Numbered from the stretch's first letter, positions 39,439 to 50,007 are shown. The stretch is 64,000 nucleotides of DNA from Nonomuraea roseoviolacea subsp. carminata (GCF_024172185.1 NZ_JAMZEC010000001.1:9461001-9525000); one strand, 5' to 3'. Numbers and translations: made by a program. Notes: generated from the letters alone by a model not told the origin.

Positions 39439-39545
39439 GCGCTCACCCTTGCGGGGCCGCTCACCCCTGACGGCCGCTCACTCCCTTGCGACCGCTCACC
39501 CCTGACGGCCGCTCACCCCCTGGGGGCCGCTCACCCCTCAAGACC
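39439..39545. repeat. Tandem repeat of about 17.5 bp, six units
   Basis: The core GCTCA occurs at 39441, 39459, 39476, 39494, 39511 and 39529, alternating 18- and 17-bp steps, within units like GGCCGCTCACCCCTGAC. It is in the 366-bp spacer between the convergent marR and lon genes. Apart from it and the lon terminator at 39652, I see nothing in the spacer. Confidence 0.85.
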
Positions 39546-39651
39546 CTCACCGCGTCCGGCTTCCCGGCCCCTCCTCCTCCCCCACCGGGGACGCCCGATC
39601 AGCGCGACCCACGTAGAACGCCTTGAGGACGTCGGCCCGCGACCGACATGG

Positions 39652-39688
39652 CGACGCCCGCCGTCCCCTGAGGGATCGGCGGGCGTCG
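39652..39688 (-). terminator. Terminator after lon
   Basis: Perfect 12-bp stem CGACGCCCGCCG / CGGCGGGCGTCG with a 13-base loop, 24 bp beyond the lon stop. Confidence 0.85.
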
Positions 39689-39711
39689 GGCCCAGCCGCG
39701 GGAGCCGGGGG

Positions 39712-42084
<2,373 letters not shown>

Positions 42085-42099
42085 GCGAACTCCCAAGGG

Positions 42100-42118
42100 T
42101 TGAGTTATACAGACTCAA
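42100..42118 (-). promoter_or_regulatory. HAIR element (HspR operator) at the lon promoter
   Basis: TTGAGT-N7-ACTCAA, a perfect dyad matching the core of the HspR-associated inverted repeat (CTTGAGT-N7-ACTCAAG). On the minus strand TATAAC, a good -10, overlaps its centre. HspR bound with DnaK would repress lon in unstressed cells. Confidence 0.88.
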
Positions 42119-42259
42119 TTCATCAGAGCCCGCTGGTGTTCCCTTCCTTGCCGATGTTCGCTCAGAGCGATCGTAATCATGTAAGCACGCGCGTGGACGG
42201 CGCGGTGGACGCCGCCGGGCGGGCCCGCGCCTCACCTCGGCGGCGCCGGCCAGGCGCTC

Positions 42260-42808
42260 CTACCGCCGCCCGCCGAACTCCCAGTCGTGGACCTCGATGT
42301 CGGCGTACCGGTCCGGGGTCAGGACGGCGCGGGCCGCGTCCGCGTCCGGGGCCCGGATCAGCAGCGCCGTGCCCAGCCAGGCGGCGCCGTCGTCGGACAG
42401 CAGCGGCCCGTACGCGATCAGCCCCTCACCGTCGGACGGCGGGACGAGGTCGGCGGGCTCCCCGGAGCCGAGACCCAGCACCAGATACCGGTTGCCGCCG
42501 TCCCGGCCGCCGGGGAAGTCCCACATGGTGCGCCCCAGCGCGTTGCGCCATCGCCGCAACACCACGTCCCGGTAGACGCCGGCCTGGTAGTTGGGCTCGT
42601 CGAAGACGAACGCCCGTGCGGCGGCGACATCCGGCAGGTCGACGATGTGCACGCTGCCGGTGGCCGCGTCGTCGTCACGGGTGAAGGTCGGACCACGGGC
42701 GATCAGCTCGGCCGCGAAACCGTCCATGTAGGACCAGTGCGCTTCGAGCAGCTCGTCGCGCAGCGCGCCGGAGCCGGGACGATCACGGTGATAACAGAAG
42801 AACTCCAT
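42260..42808 (-). CDS. YciI-like dimeric barrel protein (two halves)
   Basis: 182 residues. The N-terminal half (MEFFCYHRDRPGSGALRDEL, HWSYMDGFAAELIARGPTFT, DEPNYQAGVYRDVVLRRW) is clearly YciI-related, with a histidine at the usual central position. The C-terminal half (RYLVLGLGSG, LIAYGPLLSDDG, ALLIRAPDADAARAVL) repeats the same pattern, so the protein looks like a fused pair. The function is not known. Transcribed alone, downstream of the small ORF at 42945 on the same strand. Confidence 0.78.
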   Translation of the reverse strand: MEFFCYHRDRPGSGALRDELLEAHWSYMDGFAAELIARGPTFTRDDDAATGSVHIVDLPDVAAARAFVFDEPNYQAGVYRDVVLRRWRNALGRTMWDFPGGRDGGNRYLVLGLGSGEPADLVPPSDGEGLIAYGPLLSDDGAAWLGTALLIRAPDADAARAVLTPDRYADIEVHDWEFGGRR

Positions 42809-42944
42809 GGCGGGTACCTACCATGGGCGTGGCGACGGCTCATCCCGTTATTTCCGGTCGATTCCTTCCCCATGTCGGTGGACGCGCCCACGCTCGACCG
42901 ACGCGCAGGCGCCAAGGGAGTGGGGGCGGTCTTCAGGCAGTCGT

Positions 42945-43136
42945 TCAGCCGCCGGTGGGAGCCCCGCCCTCCTCCCCCTCGGCATCACTCCCCGCCGCAG
43001 GTTCGCCGGTTTGGTCCTGCGCCGCGGTTCGGCCGACATGCTGGTGACCGAGCAGATACGCTGAGTAGCTGTTCGCCATCGAGGAGGCGCCGGCCTCATG
43101 AGGGGTGACGAACATGGGGAATTGGTGTTGGGTCAT
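42945..43136 (-). CDS. Candidate small protein of 63 residues
   Basis: ATG 43136 follows AAGG by nine bases. The N-terminal half is Met/His/Ser/Tyr-rich (MTQHQFPMFVTPHEAG, SYSAYLLGHQHVG), and the C-terminal half is acidic and Gly-rich (AAGSDAEGEEGGAPTGG). There are no cysteines or hydrophobic helices. A 46-base hairpin sits just upstream. A secreted or modified peptide precursor is conceivable, but no maturation enzyme is adjacent. The opposite strand offers nothing better. Confidence 0.4.
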   Translation of the reverse strand: MTQHQFPMFVTPHEAGASSMANSYSAYLLGHQHVGRTAAQDQTGEPAAGSDAEGEEGGAPTGG

Positions 43137-43177
43137 GTCGAGTCGCCTTCGTTGTGCGTGACGGGGCGCCGACGGGA

Positions 43178-43223
43178 CGAGGGGGACGACTCCTGCTGCA
43201 ACAGGAGGCCGCCGTCCCCCTCG
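43178..43223. terminator. Long two-tier hairpin
   Basis: Outer stem CGAGGGGGACG / CGTCCCCCTCG (11 bp, perfect) encloses an inner stem CTCCTG / CAGGAG. It is followed on the right by a conspicuously AT-rich stretch. It could be a terminator or the 5' leader structure of the small ORF at 42945-43136; no gene ends immediately before it on either strand. Confidence 0.55.
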
Positions 43224-43548
43224 CCCCAGCCCGCGCCAGGGCGTGAATATTAATTGCTTTCACGTTCGACTCGGAGAGCGCGGAATCGCCCTGCCGATCG
43301 AAGCGTACATAACATCAACACCGCCTCGTGCGCGTACTCGTGAATCAAGCTCGGATCAATTTTCTTCCAGGATCGTACTGGTCCCGGGCCACTTCCTCAT
43401 CCAACAACGCGCGCACCCGATGGCGAAAAGCGGCGATTATCCACATTCAAAGAAAAGGCGGCTTGCGCGACATCAATGCCGGTTCTCCTGGATCATTTCC
43501 GGTTTGAGGGGTCGGTGGCGGGGCAGGCACCAGGCAGTCACACGTTTC
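43224..43548. other. AT-richer spacer without a recognised gene
   Basis: About 325 bp with visibly lower GC than its surroundings (for example GTGAATATTAATTGCTTTCACG at its left edge). Frames here are short and show no GC3 bias. Its composition suggests acquired DNA or a promoter region for the minus-strand small ORF. Confidence 0.5.
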
Positions 43549-43610
43549 ACGACACGGTGTCGTCATCCTCTTGACGGGACGGCCGCAGGTTTGTGACACT
43601 GTGTCGTGAA
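43549..43610 (+). promoter_or_regulatory. Heme oxygenase promoter with two operator copies
   Basis: Site 1 is the perfect 15-bp dyad ACGACAC-G-GTGTCGT (43549-43563). Site 2, GTGACACTGTGTCGT (about 43593-43607), is the same dyad with one mismatch. Between them lie TTGACG (43571-43576) and, 18 bp on, GACACT (43595-43600), a plausible -35/-10 pair; site 2 covers the -10. The TetR gene downstream of heme oxygenase is the likely binder. Confidence 0.75.
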
Positions 43611-43635
43611 AGACTGGTACACGGTGGGGTGAAGT

Positions 43636-44283
43636 GTGACGTCGTTCTCCGAAGCGCTGAGGAACGCCACGTGGGGAGACCACGAGGCGGCCGAGGGCGA
43701 GAGCTATCTCAAGGAGCTCATGGGCGGGCGGCTGAGCGCCGCTGAGTACGGCGAGATGGTCGCGCAGCACCACTTCGCGTACGCGGCCCTGGACAGCGTG
43801 TCCCGCGAGCTGGCGGACCACCCGGTGGCGGGCAGGTTCGTGTTCCCCGAGCTGTACCGCGAACCGGCGCTGGAACGCGACCTCGCCACCATCTACGGCG
43901 ACGGATGGCGCGACCGGATCGCCCCGTCCAAGGCGACCCGCACCCTCGTGGCCCGGATCGAGCAGATGGCCGGCTGGCCCGGCGGGTACGTCGCCCACCA
44001 CTACACCCGCTACATGGGCGACCTGTCGGGCGGACAGTTCATCCGGATGGAGCTCCAGCGCATCTACGGGTACGCGAAGGGCGGCGGGGTCGACTTCTAC
44101 GTGTTCGACCAGGTGGGCAGCCTGCCGAGGTTCAAGCAAGAGTACCGGTCGCGGCTGGACGCGTTCGGGGAGACCATCGACGAACGGGAACGGGAGCGCG
44201 TCATCCGCGAGGTGAAGCTGGCCTACCAGCTCAACACCGAGGTCCTGGCCGAGCTCCTCGACTCCGTCCGCGCCGTCGCCTGA
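43636..44283 (+). CDS. Biliverdin-producing heme oxygenase
   Basis: 215 residues, GTG 43636. All-helical HO fold: proximal heme ligand His in TWGDHEAAEG near residue 15, the conserved GEMVAQHHFAYAAL helix, and the distal helix signature YMGDLSGGQFI near 131 with the flexible Gly pair and catalytic Asp. It opens heme to biliverdin, CO and Fe2+, releasing iron or removing heme. Upstream twin dyads and a downstream TetR gene indicate local control. Confidence 0.95.
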   Translation: MTSFSEALRNATWGDHEAAEGESYLKELMGGRLSAAEYGEMVAQHHFAYAALDSVSRELADHPVAGRFVFPELYREPALERDLATIYGDGWRDRIAPSKATRTLVARIEQMAGWPGGYVAHHYTRYMGDLSGGQFIRMELQRIYGYAKGGGVDFYVFDQVGSLPRFKQEYRSRLDAFGETIDERERERVIREVKLAYQLNTEVLAELLDSVRAVA

Positions 44284-44349
44284 CCGAAGCCCCTCTCCGG
44301 CCGTACACACGTCCCCTCCCGGGACGTACCCGCGGCCTACGATGGCCCT

Positions 44350-44955
44350 ATGCCCCGGATCTCCGCCGCCACCATCGGTGAGCACCGCGCCCGCACACGG
44401 GAGCGCATCCTCCAGGCGGTCTCCCGGCTGTCGCGTGAACAGGGCATCGACGCGCTCTCGATGACGGACGTCGCGCACGAGGCCGGCATCACCCGGACCG
44501 CGCTCTACAACTACTACCCCGACAAGGCGGCGCTGCTGCTCGCCTTCACCGAGCAGGTCACCAGCTACTTCATCGAGAGCTACGAACGAGAGCTGTCCGA
44601 CGGGGCGACCCCGGCGGAACGGCTGCGCGCGTACGTGCGGCTCCAGCTCGCCGGCCTGGTCGCCCACCCGCACCCCGGCCCCGCCGACCTCAGCGCCGCC
44701 CTCGGCCCCGACGCCTACCAGCGGCTGGCCGAGCACGTGGCGCCGATGCAGCGGATCCTCACGGAGATCCTGGAGAGCGGGGCCGCGTCGGGCGAGTTCG
44801 AGGTGCCGGACGTGGCGGCGACGGCGCGCATGGTGCTGGCGGTGATCAGCGCGGAGCGGGTGCCGCTGGTCAGCGGGGCGGTCACCGTGGAGCGGGCGGG
44901 CGAGCTGGTGTCGGGCTTCATCCTGCGCGCTCTGGGCAGCCGCCCTCCGCGCTGA
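44350..44955 (+). CDS. TetR-family regulator downstream of heme oxygenase
   Basis: 201 residues: HTH at about 20-65 (AVSRLSREQGIDALSMTDVA, ITRTALYNYYPDKAALLLAF) and a C-terminal ligand domain. It lies 66 bp after the heme oxygenase gene on the same strand, probably in the same transcript, and most likely recognises the ACGACAC dyads upstream. A heme-related ligand is plausible but inferred. Its last codons and stop lie in a 36-bp tandem duplication. Confidence 0.87.
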   Translation: MPRISAATIGEHRARTRERILQAVSRLSREQGIDALSMTDVAHEAGITRTALYNYYPDKAALLLAFTEQVTSYFIESYERELSDGATPAERLRAYVRLQLAGLVAHPHPGPADLSAALGPDAYQRLAEHVAPMQRILTEILESGAASGEFEVPDVAATARMVLAVISAERVPLVSGAVTVERAGELVSGFILRALGSRPPR

Positions 44956-45003
44956 CTCCCGCGCGCACTGGGCAGCCGCCCTCCGCGCTGACTCCCGCGC
45001 GCT
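44932..45003. repeat. Exact 36-bp tandem duplication spanning the TetR 3' end
   Basis: Units 44932-44967 and 44968-45003 are identical except for the last base. Each begins CTGGGCAGCCGCCCTCCGCG. The first contains the last codons and TGA of the TetR gene; the second is a non-coding copy with the same stop. It must be recent, since it shows almost no divergence. Confidence 0.92.
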
Positions 45004-45077
45004 CCCGTGCTGATCGCGGCCCCGAAAGTGTCGGTCCTTCTCGCTAGCGTGCGGGCAGATCATCGAGGAGGCGTGGC

Positions 45078-45389
45078 ATGTTCCGTCAGGGAGACATCCT
45101 GGTCGTACCGGTCGCCGAGGTACCGGAGTGGGTGGAGTCGGCGCCGTCGGCGCCGCGTGACGGCCGGGGGCGTCTGGTGCTGGCGCTGGGCGAGGCGACC
45201 GGCCACGCGCACGCGGTCCCGGGGCCCGGCGTGCTCGTCCTCGACCCTCGCGGCGACTACCTCCACCTGCCGCAGGGCGGCCGGTTGGTGCATGAGGAAC
45301 ACGCCGCCATCTCGTTACCGCCAGGGTGGTTCCGGGTGGTCAGGCAACGCGAGTACGTGCCTGGCGCCTATCGTCTGGTCGCCGACTGA
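45078..45389 (+). CDS. Conserved hypothetical protein, 103 residues
   Basis: Starts MFRQGDILVVPVAEVPEWVE and contains ALGEATGHAHAVPGPG, DPRGDYLHLPQGG and HEEHAAISLPPGWFRVVRQ. The His-rich, beta-strand pattern is conserved among actinomycete and cyanobacterial proteins that often lie beside DUF6745 proteins, as here. It may be a small beta-barrel; no catalytic role is known. The start follows AGGAGG by about 10 bases. Confidence 0.78.
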   Translation: MFRQGDILVVPVAEVPEWVESAPSAPRDGRGRLVLALGEATGHAHAVPGPGVLVLDPRGDYLHLPQGGRLVHEEHAAISLPPGWFRVVRQREYVPGAYRLVAD

Positions 45390-45847
45390 GTCCGTGCTTT
45401 CTGACCTCGGACGATGTCCTGGGCCCGTTCCGGGCTCCCGCCGGGCCTGAGCATCGGTGTCCCGTTCACGCTCGGGCATCTTCCTGGTGACCGGGTGCTT
45501 CGAGCGACCGTCCCGCCCGATCGGTGTGCCTTCAGGCGCCACCCGACCGGCTCTCGATCGCTTGGGGCGCTGTCCCGTCTGGCCTTTCGTGTGCCCCGCG
45601 GCCCTGCCGGGTCGACGGTCCTCCCCGGTCTTGGGCGTTCTCCACACCGAGGTCCGGTCGGGTGCATGTTCCGGCCGTGCCGTGCTCTCTTGTGCCTCGC
45701 GCCCTGCGTGAGGTCAGGCTCCGTGCCTACGGCTCTGCATTACGCCGTCCGGGCCTGTGCCCCGTGGCCTGCGTGATGTCAGGACCTGTGCCCTGCAGTC
45801 CTGCCCGAAGTATCCCCCCCTATCCCCCAGCCCGTCAGGAGCTCTCC
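45390..45847. other. 458-bp spacer without a recognised gene
   Basis: Contains diverged direct repeats (CCTGCGTGAGGTCAGG and CCTGCGTGATGTCAGG) and C-rich tracts (CCCCCCTATCCCCCAG) just before the next gene. Frames are open in several registers but show no codon bias or recognisable protein sequence. Confidence 0.6.
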
Positions 45848-47116
45848 ATGCACGACCAGCAGCCGCCCACCTGGCGCGAGGTGGCGTTCACGACAGGCCC
45901 GGCCGACCGGGCGGAGGCTGAGGCCGGTGTCCGCGCCGCGTATCTGGCCGCCGGGCTCGCTCCGCCCGAGCGGGTCGTGTGGCTGTCCTCACCGGCGCAG
46001 GGGGCCGTCGCCGCCGCCCTGCTCGGCGGCGATGCCGGCGCCCGCGGCCTGCTGCGTTCCGCCTTGACCGCGAACGGGCCTGGCACGGGCGACCGCCGGC
46101 CGGACGGGCGTGCCGGGGTGGCGCCACAAGCGTTGAGGGACGGCCTGGCGGCACTGTTACGGGAGATGGCGGAGGTGGACGCCGGGGCTTCGGTGCGCGA
46201 CCTCGTCCGCACGCGACCGTGGGCGCGAGCCCGGGCCGACACCGTGGCGCGATGGGGCGGCGCGGAGTGGGCACGGGTGTGGGCGCTCACCGGCGCGCCG
46301 CTCTGGACGGACGTCGAGCGGCTGGTGAGCGACATCCGCCAGGCCATCGGGATCCTCGCCGACTCCTCGGACGAGGCCACCCGGCTGCTGCGGCGCGCCA
46401 CCCTGGACGCGGTGCACGGCCAGCACGACGCGCCGTGGCTCGCGGCGTTCGACGAGCCTCCGGGCTCGCCCGTCGAGGCAGAACAGTCGGGCTCACCAGC
46501 ACAGGCCGCCGGGTCGGCGTCGCAGGGAGCATCAGTGGGTTCGCCGGCGCGGGAGCGGCCGAGCGCGGGCGATCATCACCTTGACGGGCTTCGGCGCGTC
46601 GCGAGGGCCGCCGGGTGGTGGTGGCCGTACGAGCGGCTGGTGCTGCTGTGCGAGCGGCCCACGCGCCATGACCGGGACGAGCTCGGCCGGCTGCACCGCG
46701 CGGACGGACCGGCCCTGGAGTTCCCCGACGGGTTCGCGTTGCACGCCTGGCGCGGCATGCCGGTTCCGGCCGGGTTCAGCGCCGCCATGGCCACGCTCGA
46801 CGCGGACCGCATCCGACGCGAGGAGAACGCCGAGCTGCGCCGCGTCATGCTGGAGCACTACGGGTACGAGCGCTACGTCGCCGAGTCCGGCGCCCGGCCG
46901 GTGCATCGAGACGATACCGGGGTGCTGTGGCGGGTCGATCTTCGGGGCGACGAGCCGCTCACGATGGTGGAGGTGGTCAACTCCACACCGGAGCCGGACG
47001 GCACCAGCCGCACGTACTTTCTCCGGGTCCCGCCGTGGGTAAGGCGTGCGCGTGAGGGCGTGGCGTGGACGTTCGGTCTGGCCGAGGCCGAATACCACCC
47101 TGAACGCGAGAGCTGA
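45848..47116 (+). CDS. DUF6745-type protein
   Basis: 422 residues from ATG 45848. Conserved features include WSRAVWLSSP-like VVWLSSPAQGAVAAALL, WWPYERLVLLCERP near 250, LHRADGPALEFPDGFALHAWRGMPVP near 275, ENAELRRVMLEHYGYERYV near 322 and a C-terminal AWTFGLAEAEYHPERE. These last motifs are characteristic of DUF6745 proteins. A Ser/Gly/Ala-rich linker (about 195-235) splits the two halves. The function is unknown; linked to the 103-residue protein upstream by recurring neighbourhood. Confidence 0.78.
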   Translation: MHDQQPPTWREVAFTTGPADRAEAEAGVRAAYLAAGLAPPERVVWLSSPAQGAVAAALLGGDAGARGLLRSALTANGPGTGDRRPDGRAGVAPQALRDGLAALLREMAEVDAGASVRDLVRTRPWARARADTVARWGGAEWARVWALTGAPLWTDVERLVSDIRQAIGILADSSDEATRLLRRATLDAVHGQHDAPWLAAFDEPPGSPVEAEQSGSPAQAAGSASQGASVGSPARERPSAGDHHLDGLRRVARAAGWWWPYERLVLLCERPTRHDRDELGRLHRADGPALEFPDGFALHAWRGMPVPAGFSAAMATLDADRIRREENAELRRVMLEHYGYERYVAESGARPVHRDDTGVLWRVDLRGDEPLTMVEVVNSTPEPDGTSRTYFLRVPPWVRRAREGVAWTFGLAEAEYHPERES

Positions 47117-47311
47117 TCGTTCGGGGGGCTTGCCGGGCGTGACCGGCCTGAGGGGAACGCACCGCGTCCCTGACCGGCCTGGCGTTGGTTCCGGTCGCGG
47201 GCAGGCCCCAGGCTTGGACTGTCTCCAGATCGGGCCCGGTCTGCTCCGGCGTGGGCGCCGTTCGCGTCCGGGCCGCGCCCGGGCCCAAGGCGGGCCCGCG
47301 CCGCCCCGGGG

Positions 47312-47490
47312 CCTGGGCGAGGGCCAGGGGCCGGGCCGGGGCGAGGGCCAGGGTCGGGGTCGGGACCGGGCCAGGGTCGGGGCGAGGGCCAGGGTCGAGG
47401 GCCGGGGTCGGGACCGGGCTAGGGTCGGGGCGAGGGCCAGGGTCGAGGGCCGGGGCCAGGGTCGGGACCGAGGCCAGGGTCGGGGTGCGG
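47312..47490. repeat. G-rich minisatellite, 48-bp unit
   Basis: A 48-bp unit starting AGGGTCGGGGCGAGGGCCAG begins at 47373 and again at 47421, flanked by truncated copies. GGG/GGGG runs every few bases make it a strong G-quadruplex candidate on the plus strand. It lies in the 529-bp spacer between the convergent DUF6745 and STM4011 genes. Long open frames on both strands here are artefacts of composition; no gene is called. Confidence 0.85.
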
Positions 47491-47645
47491 ATCAGCGGCA
47501 GGCTGGGCCGGCGCCGGCAAGCCCGGAAGGGCCCGAGCCGGATCCAACCGACTCCGGAGCCCAAGTCGGAGCCCGAGCCGGAGTTGGAGCTGGAGACCGG
47601 GCTGGGCCGGGGGCGGGTCGGGATGGTGTTCGGGTCGGATCGTTC

Positions 47646-48629
47646 TCAGGCCGGGGGCGGGGCTGAGGTCGCGGTCCGCTGCCCGGAGGATTCGGGACCC
47701 CGCAAGCGGTGCGGCCATCCCGCGGGGATGCGCTCCAGGATTCCACCCGCGAAGGTGTCGTACAGACCGAGCGGCTCCAGGTGCACGTAGCCGATGTGGC
47801 AGTCGCACATCGCCAGCGGGCACGGGCGTGGGCGGAGCGCCGCCAGCGCCGTTCCGTCGTACAGGTTGCCGAGGCGTTGCCGCACGAAGTGGCAGCGCCG
47901 CACGTCGCCCTCCCCGTCCACGGAGATGACGGTCTCACCGGTACGGCACGGCAGCCCCAGGCTCGGATGCGGGTCGCGGCTCACCCCGAAGAGAGGGTCC
48001 AGCGCGGCCCAGACGGCCGCCTCCTCGTCGGTGTAGAGGTGGCCCTCGGCGGCGTTCACCCACAGGTACACGCCGCCGGGCAGGTCGGCGCGCAGGCGGC
48101 GGGCGGCGTCGAGGTGCTCCGGGAGGCCGACCACGCCGACGCTGTAGCGCACCCCTCTGGCGGACAAGTCGTGACATTTCCGGATGAAGCGGTCGTGGGT
48201 CACCTGGCCCGGGTGGTAGGTGGCCCACAGGGCGAGCGTGTCGAGATCCGCCTCGTCGAGCCAGGCCGTCCGGCCGCTGAGGTTCGTCTGGATGGCGACC
48301 CGGGGCACGTGGGCGAGCCGGCTGAGCCGGACCATGGCACGCCGGTACCACGACCGCACGAGACCTTCGCCCCACGGGGTGAACAGCACGGAGACGGTGA
48401 AGTCCCGCTCGGCCACCCACTGGACGAAGCGCTCCAGCGCCACCCGGTCGGCGCGCAGTCGCTCGGGCGTGTCGCGCCGCTTGGCGAACGGGCAGTACGG
48501 GCAGTCGTAGTCGCAGCTCGCGAGGGGGCCGCGGTAGAGGATCGTCAGGCGTGCGGGTCCGGCGGCGGCGGAGGAGTGCGCGGGCGGGGCGCCCGGCGGG
48601 CGGGGCGGGAGGTGGTCAGCGGTGGTCAT
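47646..48629 (-). CDS. STM4011 family radical SAM protein
   Basis: 327 residues with the radical-SAM [4Fe-4S] motif CDYDCPYC at about 39-46, preceded by LTILYRGPLAS, and TPWGEGLV / IQTNLSG segments of the partial TIM barrel. A C-terminal Cys cluster (GLPCRTGE, DVRRCHFVR, PCPLAMCDCHIG) suggests an auxiliary Fe-S cluster (SPASM/twitch-like). Fifth and last gene of the STM4015-4011 cassette, overlapping STM4012 by 14 bp. It presumably modifies a peptide or small molecule; the product is unknown. Confidence 0.88.
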   Translation of the reverse strand: MTTADHLPPRPPGAPPAHSSAAAGPARLTILYRGPLASCDYDCPYCPFAKRRDTPERLRADRVALERFVQWVAERDFTVSVLFTPWGEGLVRSWYRRAMVRLSRLAHVPRVAIQTNLSGRTAWLDEADLDTLALWATYHPGQVTHDRFIRKCHDLSARGVRYSVGVVGLPEHLDAARRLRADLPGGVYLWVNAAEGHLYTDEEAAVWAALDPLFGVSRDPHPSLGLPCRTGETVISVDGEGDVRRCHFVRQRLGNLYDGTALAALRPRPCPLAMCDCHIGYVHLEPLGLYDTFAGGILERIPAGWPHRLRGPESSGQRTATSAPPPA

Positions 48630-50007
48630 AGGTGTCCATCAGCTCCCGTACGCGGGCGGAGAACAGCGCGGGCCCGACGGCGTCGGAGTGGGCGAGCCCG
48701 TCGGGGGTGAGCCGGACGCGTTCGGCGTCGTCCTCCAGCCAGCCGCGCGCCGCGTAGCCCGACAGGTCGAAGTCGTCCAGCACGTCGGCGCCGAAGCGCG
48801 TCTTGTAGGCGGCACGGTCGAGGCCCGCCGCCTGGAGGAGCGACTGGAGGAGGTGCCTGCGGCGGCGTTCGGCGGCGTCCAGCTCGAAGCCGGCGTTGGC
48901 GTGGGCGAACTCCTCGCGCGGCAGCCGCACGTAGTCGTCGATGATGGCGCGGACGTGGCGGACGGCGACGGCGTACTCGAACGAGTAATGCAGCCGCTCG
49001 GTGTAGGAGCGGGCGCCGCAGCCGAGCCCGACCATTCCGTCGCGCTGACAGGTGTACTCATCCCCGGGCGGGGCGTCATGCGAGCCTCCGGGCGCGGTCT
49101 CATGCGAGCTTCCGGGTGCGATCTCATGCGAGCCCCCGGCCGCCGTGTCGTTCGGGCTTCCCGGCGCACGGGAGGAGGAGGCGCGGCGGCGGAACATGCG
49201 CATCGACACCTGCTCGTAGCCCGCCCCCAGCAGGTGGTCGCGGCCCGTCCGGTACAGGCGCAGCCGCTGGTCGTCCCACGCGCCAGGCCGCAGGCCGAGC
49301 CCGGTGAGCGGCCGCACGTACAGCGGATACAGGTACAGCTCCTCCGGCCGCCACGCCAGCGCCGCGTCGAGCGAGTACAGCCAGGACGTCTCCGTCTGGC
49401 CGTCGATGCCGTAGATCAGGTCGAGGTTGAGCATGGGCGGCCCGGCCGCCCTGATGGCGGCCAGCGCGGTCTCGACCTCGGCGCGCCGCTGGGGGCGCAC
49501 CGCGGCCCGCGCCTCGGCGTCGAGGAAGCTCTGCACGCCGATCGAGACGCGGGTGACGCCCCGGCCGGTGAGGACGGCCAGCCGGTCGGGGGTCGCGGTG
49601 GCGGGCGAGGTCTCCACGCCGAACGGGACGGCCCGCAGGTCGGCCCCCATGACGTCCTCGGCGATGTCGAGGAGCCTGGCCAGCTCGCCCGCCTCCAGGT
49701 AGGTGGGCGTGCCGCCGCCGATGGCCGCCGCCGCGAACCGGGCCTCGGGCAGCGCCTCGCGGGTCACGGCCGCCTGGCGTTCGAGCGCGTCGAGGTAGGC
49801 CGCCACCAGGTCGGCGGGCGCGCCGGTCCGGGTGAACAGGTTGCAGAATCCGCACCGCATCTCGCAGAACGGCACGTGCAGGTACAGGAAGAGCGCTTGG
49901 TCCGGCTCCTGCGCCCACACCTCGCGCAGCGCGGGCCGGGGCTCCAGCGGCCGGTAGGCGGTCTTGTGCGGGTAGGAGTAGACGTATCCCTGGTAGGGCG
50001 AGGTCAC
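48616..50007 (-). CDS. STM4012 family radical SAM protein
   Basis: 463 residues from GTG 50007, overlapping the STM4013 stop by 4 bp. Opens SPYQGYVYSYPHKTAYRPL, then the cluster motif CEMRCGFC near 49-56 and the HemN-like AIGGGTPTYLEAGEL, RVSIGVQSFLDAEARAAV and LNLDLIYGIDGQT segments. A C-terminal HemN-type region follows. A linker of three to four 8-residue repeats (GSSHETAPG-like, about 285-315) interrupts the middle and is encoded by a 24-bp tandem repeat. It acts with STM4011 in an uncharacterised pathway. Confidence 0.88.
   Translation of the reverse strand: MTSPYQGYVYSYPHKTAYRPLEPRPALREVWAQEPDQALFLYLHVPFCEMRCGFCNLFTRTGAPADLVAAYLDALERQAAVTREALPEARFAAAAIGGGTPTYLEAGELARLLDIAEDVMGADLRAVPFGVETSPATATPDRLAVLTGRGVTRVSIGVQSFLDAEARAAVRPQRRAEVETALAAIRAAGPPMLNLDLIYGIDGQTETSWLYSLDAALAWRPEELYLYPLYVRPLTGLGLRPGAWDDQRLRLYRTGRDHLLGAGYEQVSMRMFRRRASSSRAPGSPNDTAAGGSHEIAPGSSHETAPGGSHDAPPGDEYTCQRDGMVGLGCGARSYTERLHYSFEYAVAVRHVRAIIDDYVRLPREEFAHANAGFELDAAERRRRHLLQSLLQAAGLDRAAYKTRFGADVLDDFDLSGYAARGWLEDDAERVRLTPDGLAHSDAVGPALFSARVRELMDTYDHR
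49076..49171. repeat. 24-bp tandem repeat inside the STM4012 gene
   Basis: Units beginning TCATGCGAGC start at 49076, 49100 and 49124, with a degenerate fourth at 49148. Because 24 is a multiple of three it lengthens the protein linker in frame without disrupting the radical SAM domains. Confidence 0.85.

Noticed and set aside
43243..43596. 117-residue plus-strand frame before heme oxygenase
   Set aside because: No codon bias, no recognisable motifs, and it overlaps the heme oxygenase operators.
47117..47645. Long open frames on both strands, Pro/Thr- or Gly/Arg-rich
   Set aside because: They arise from the G-rich minisatellite; composition is repetitive, starts are poor, and nothing resembles a conserved protein.
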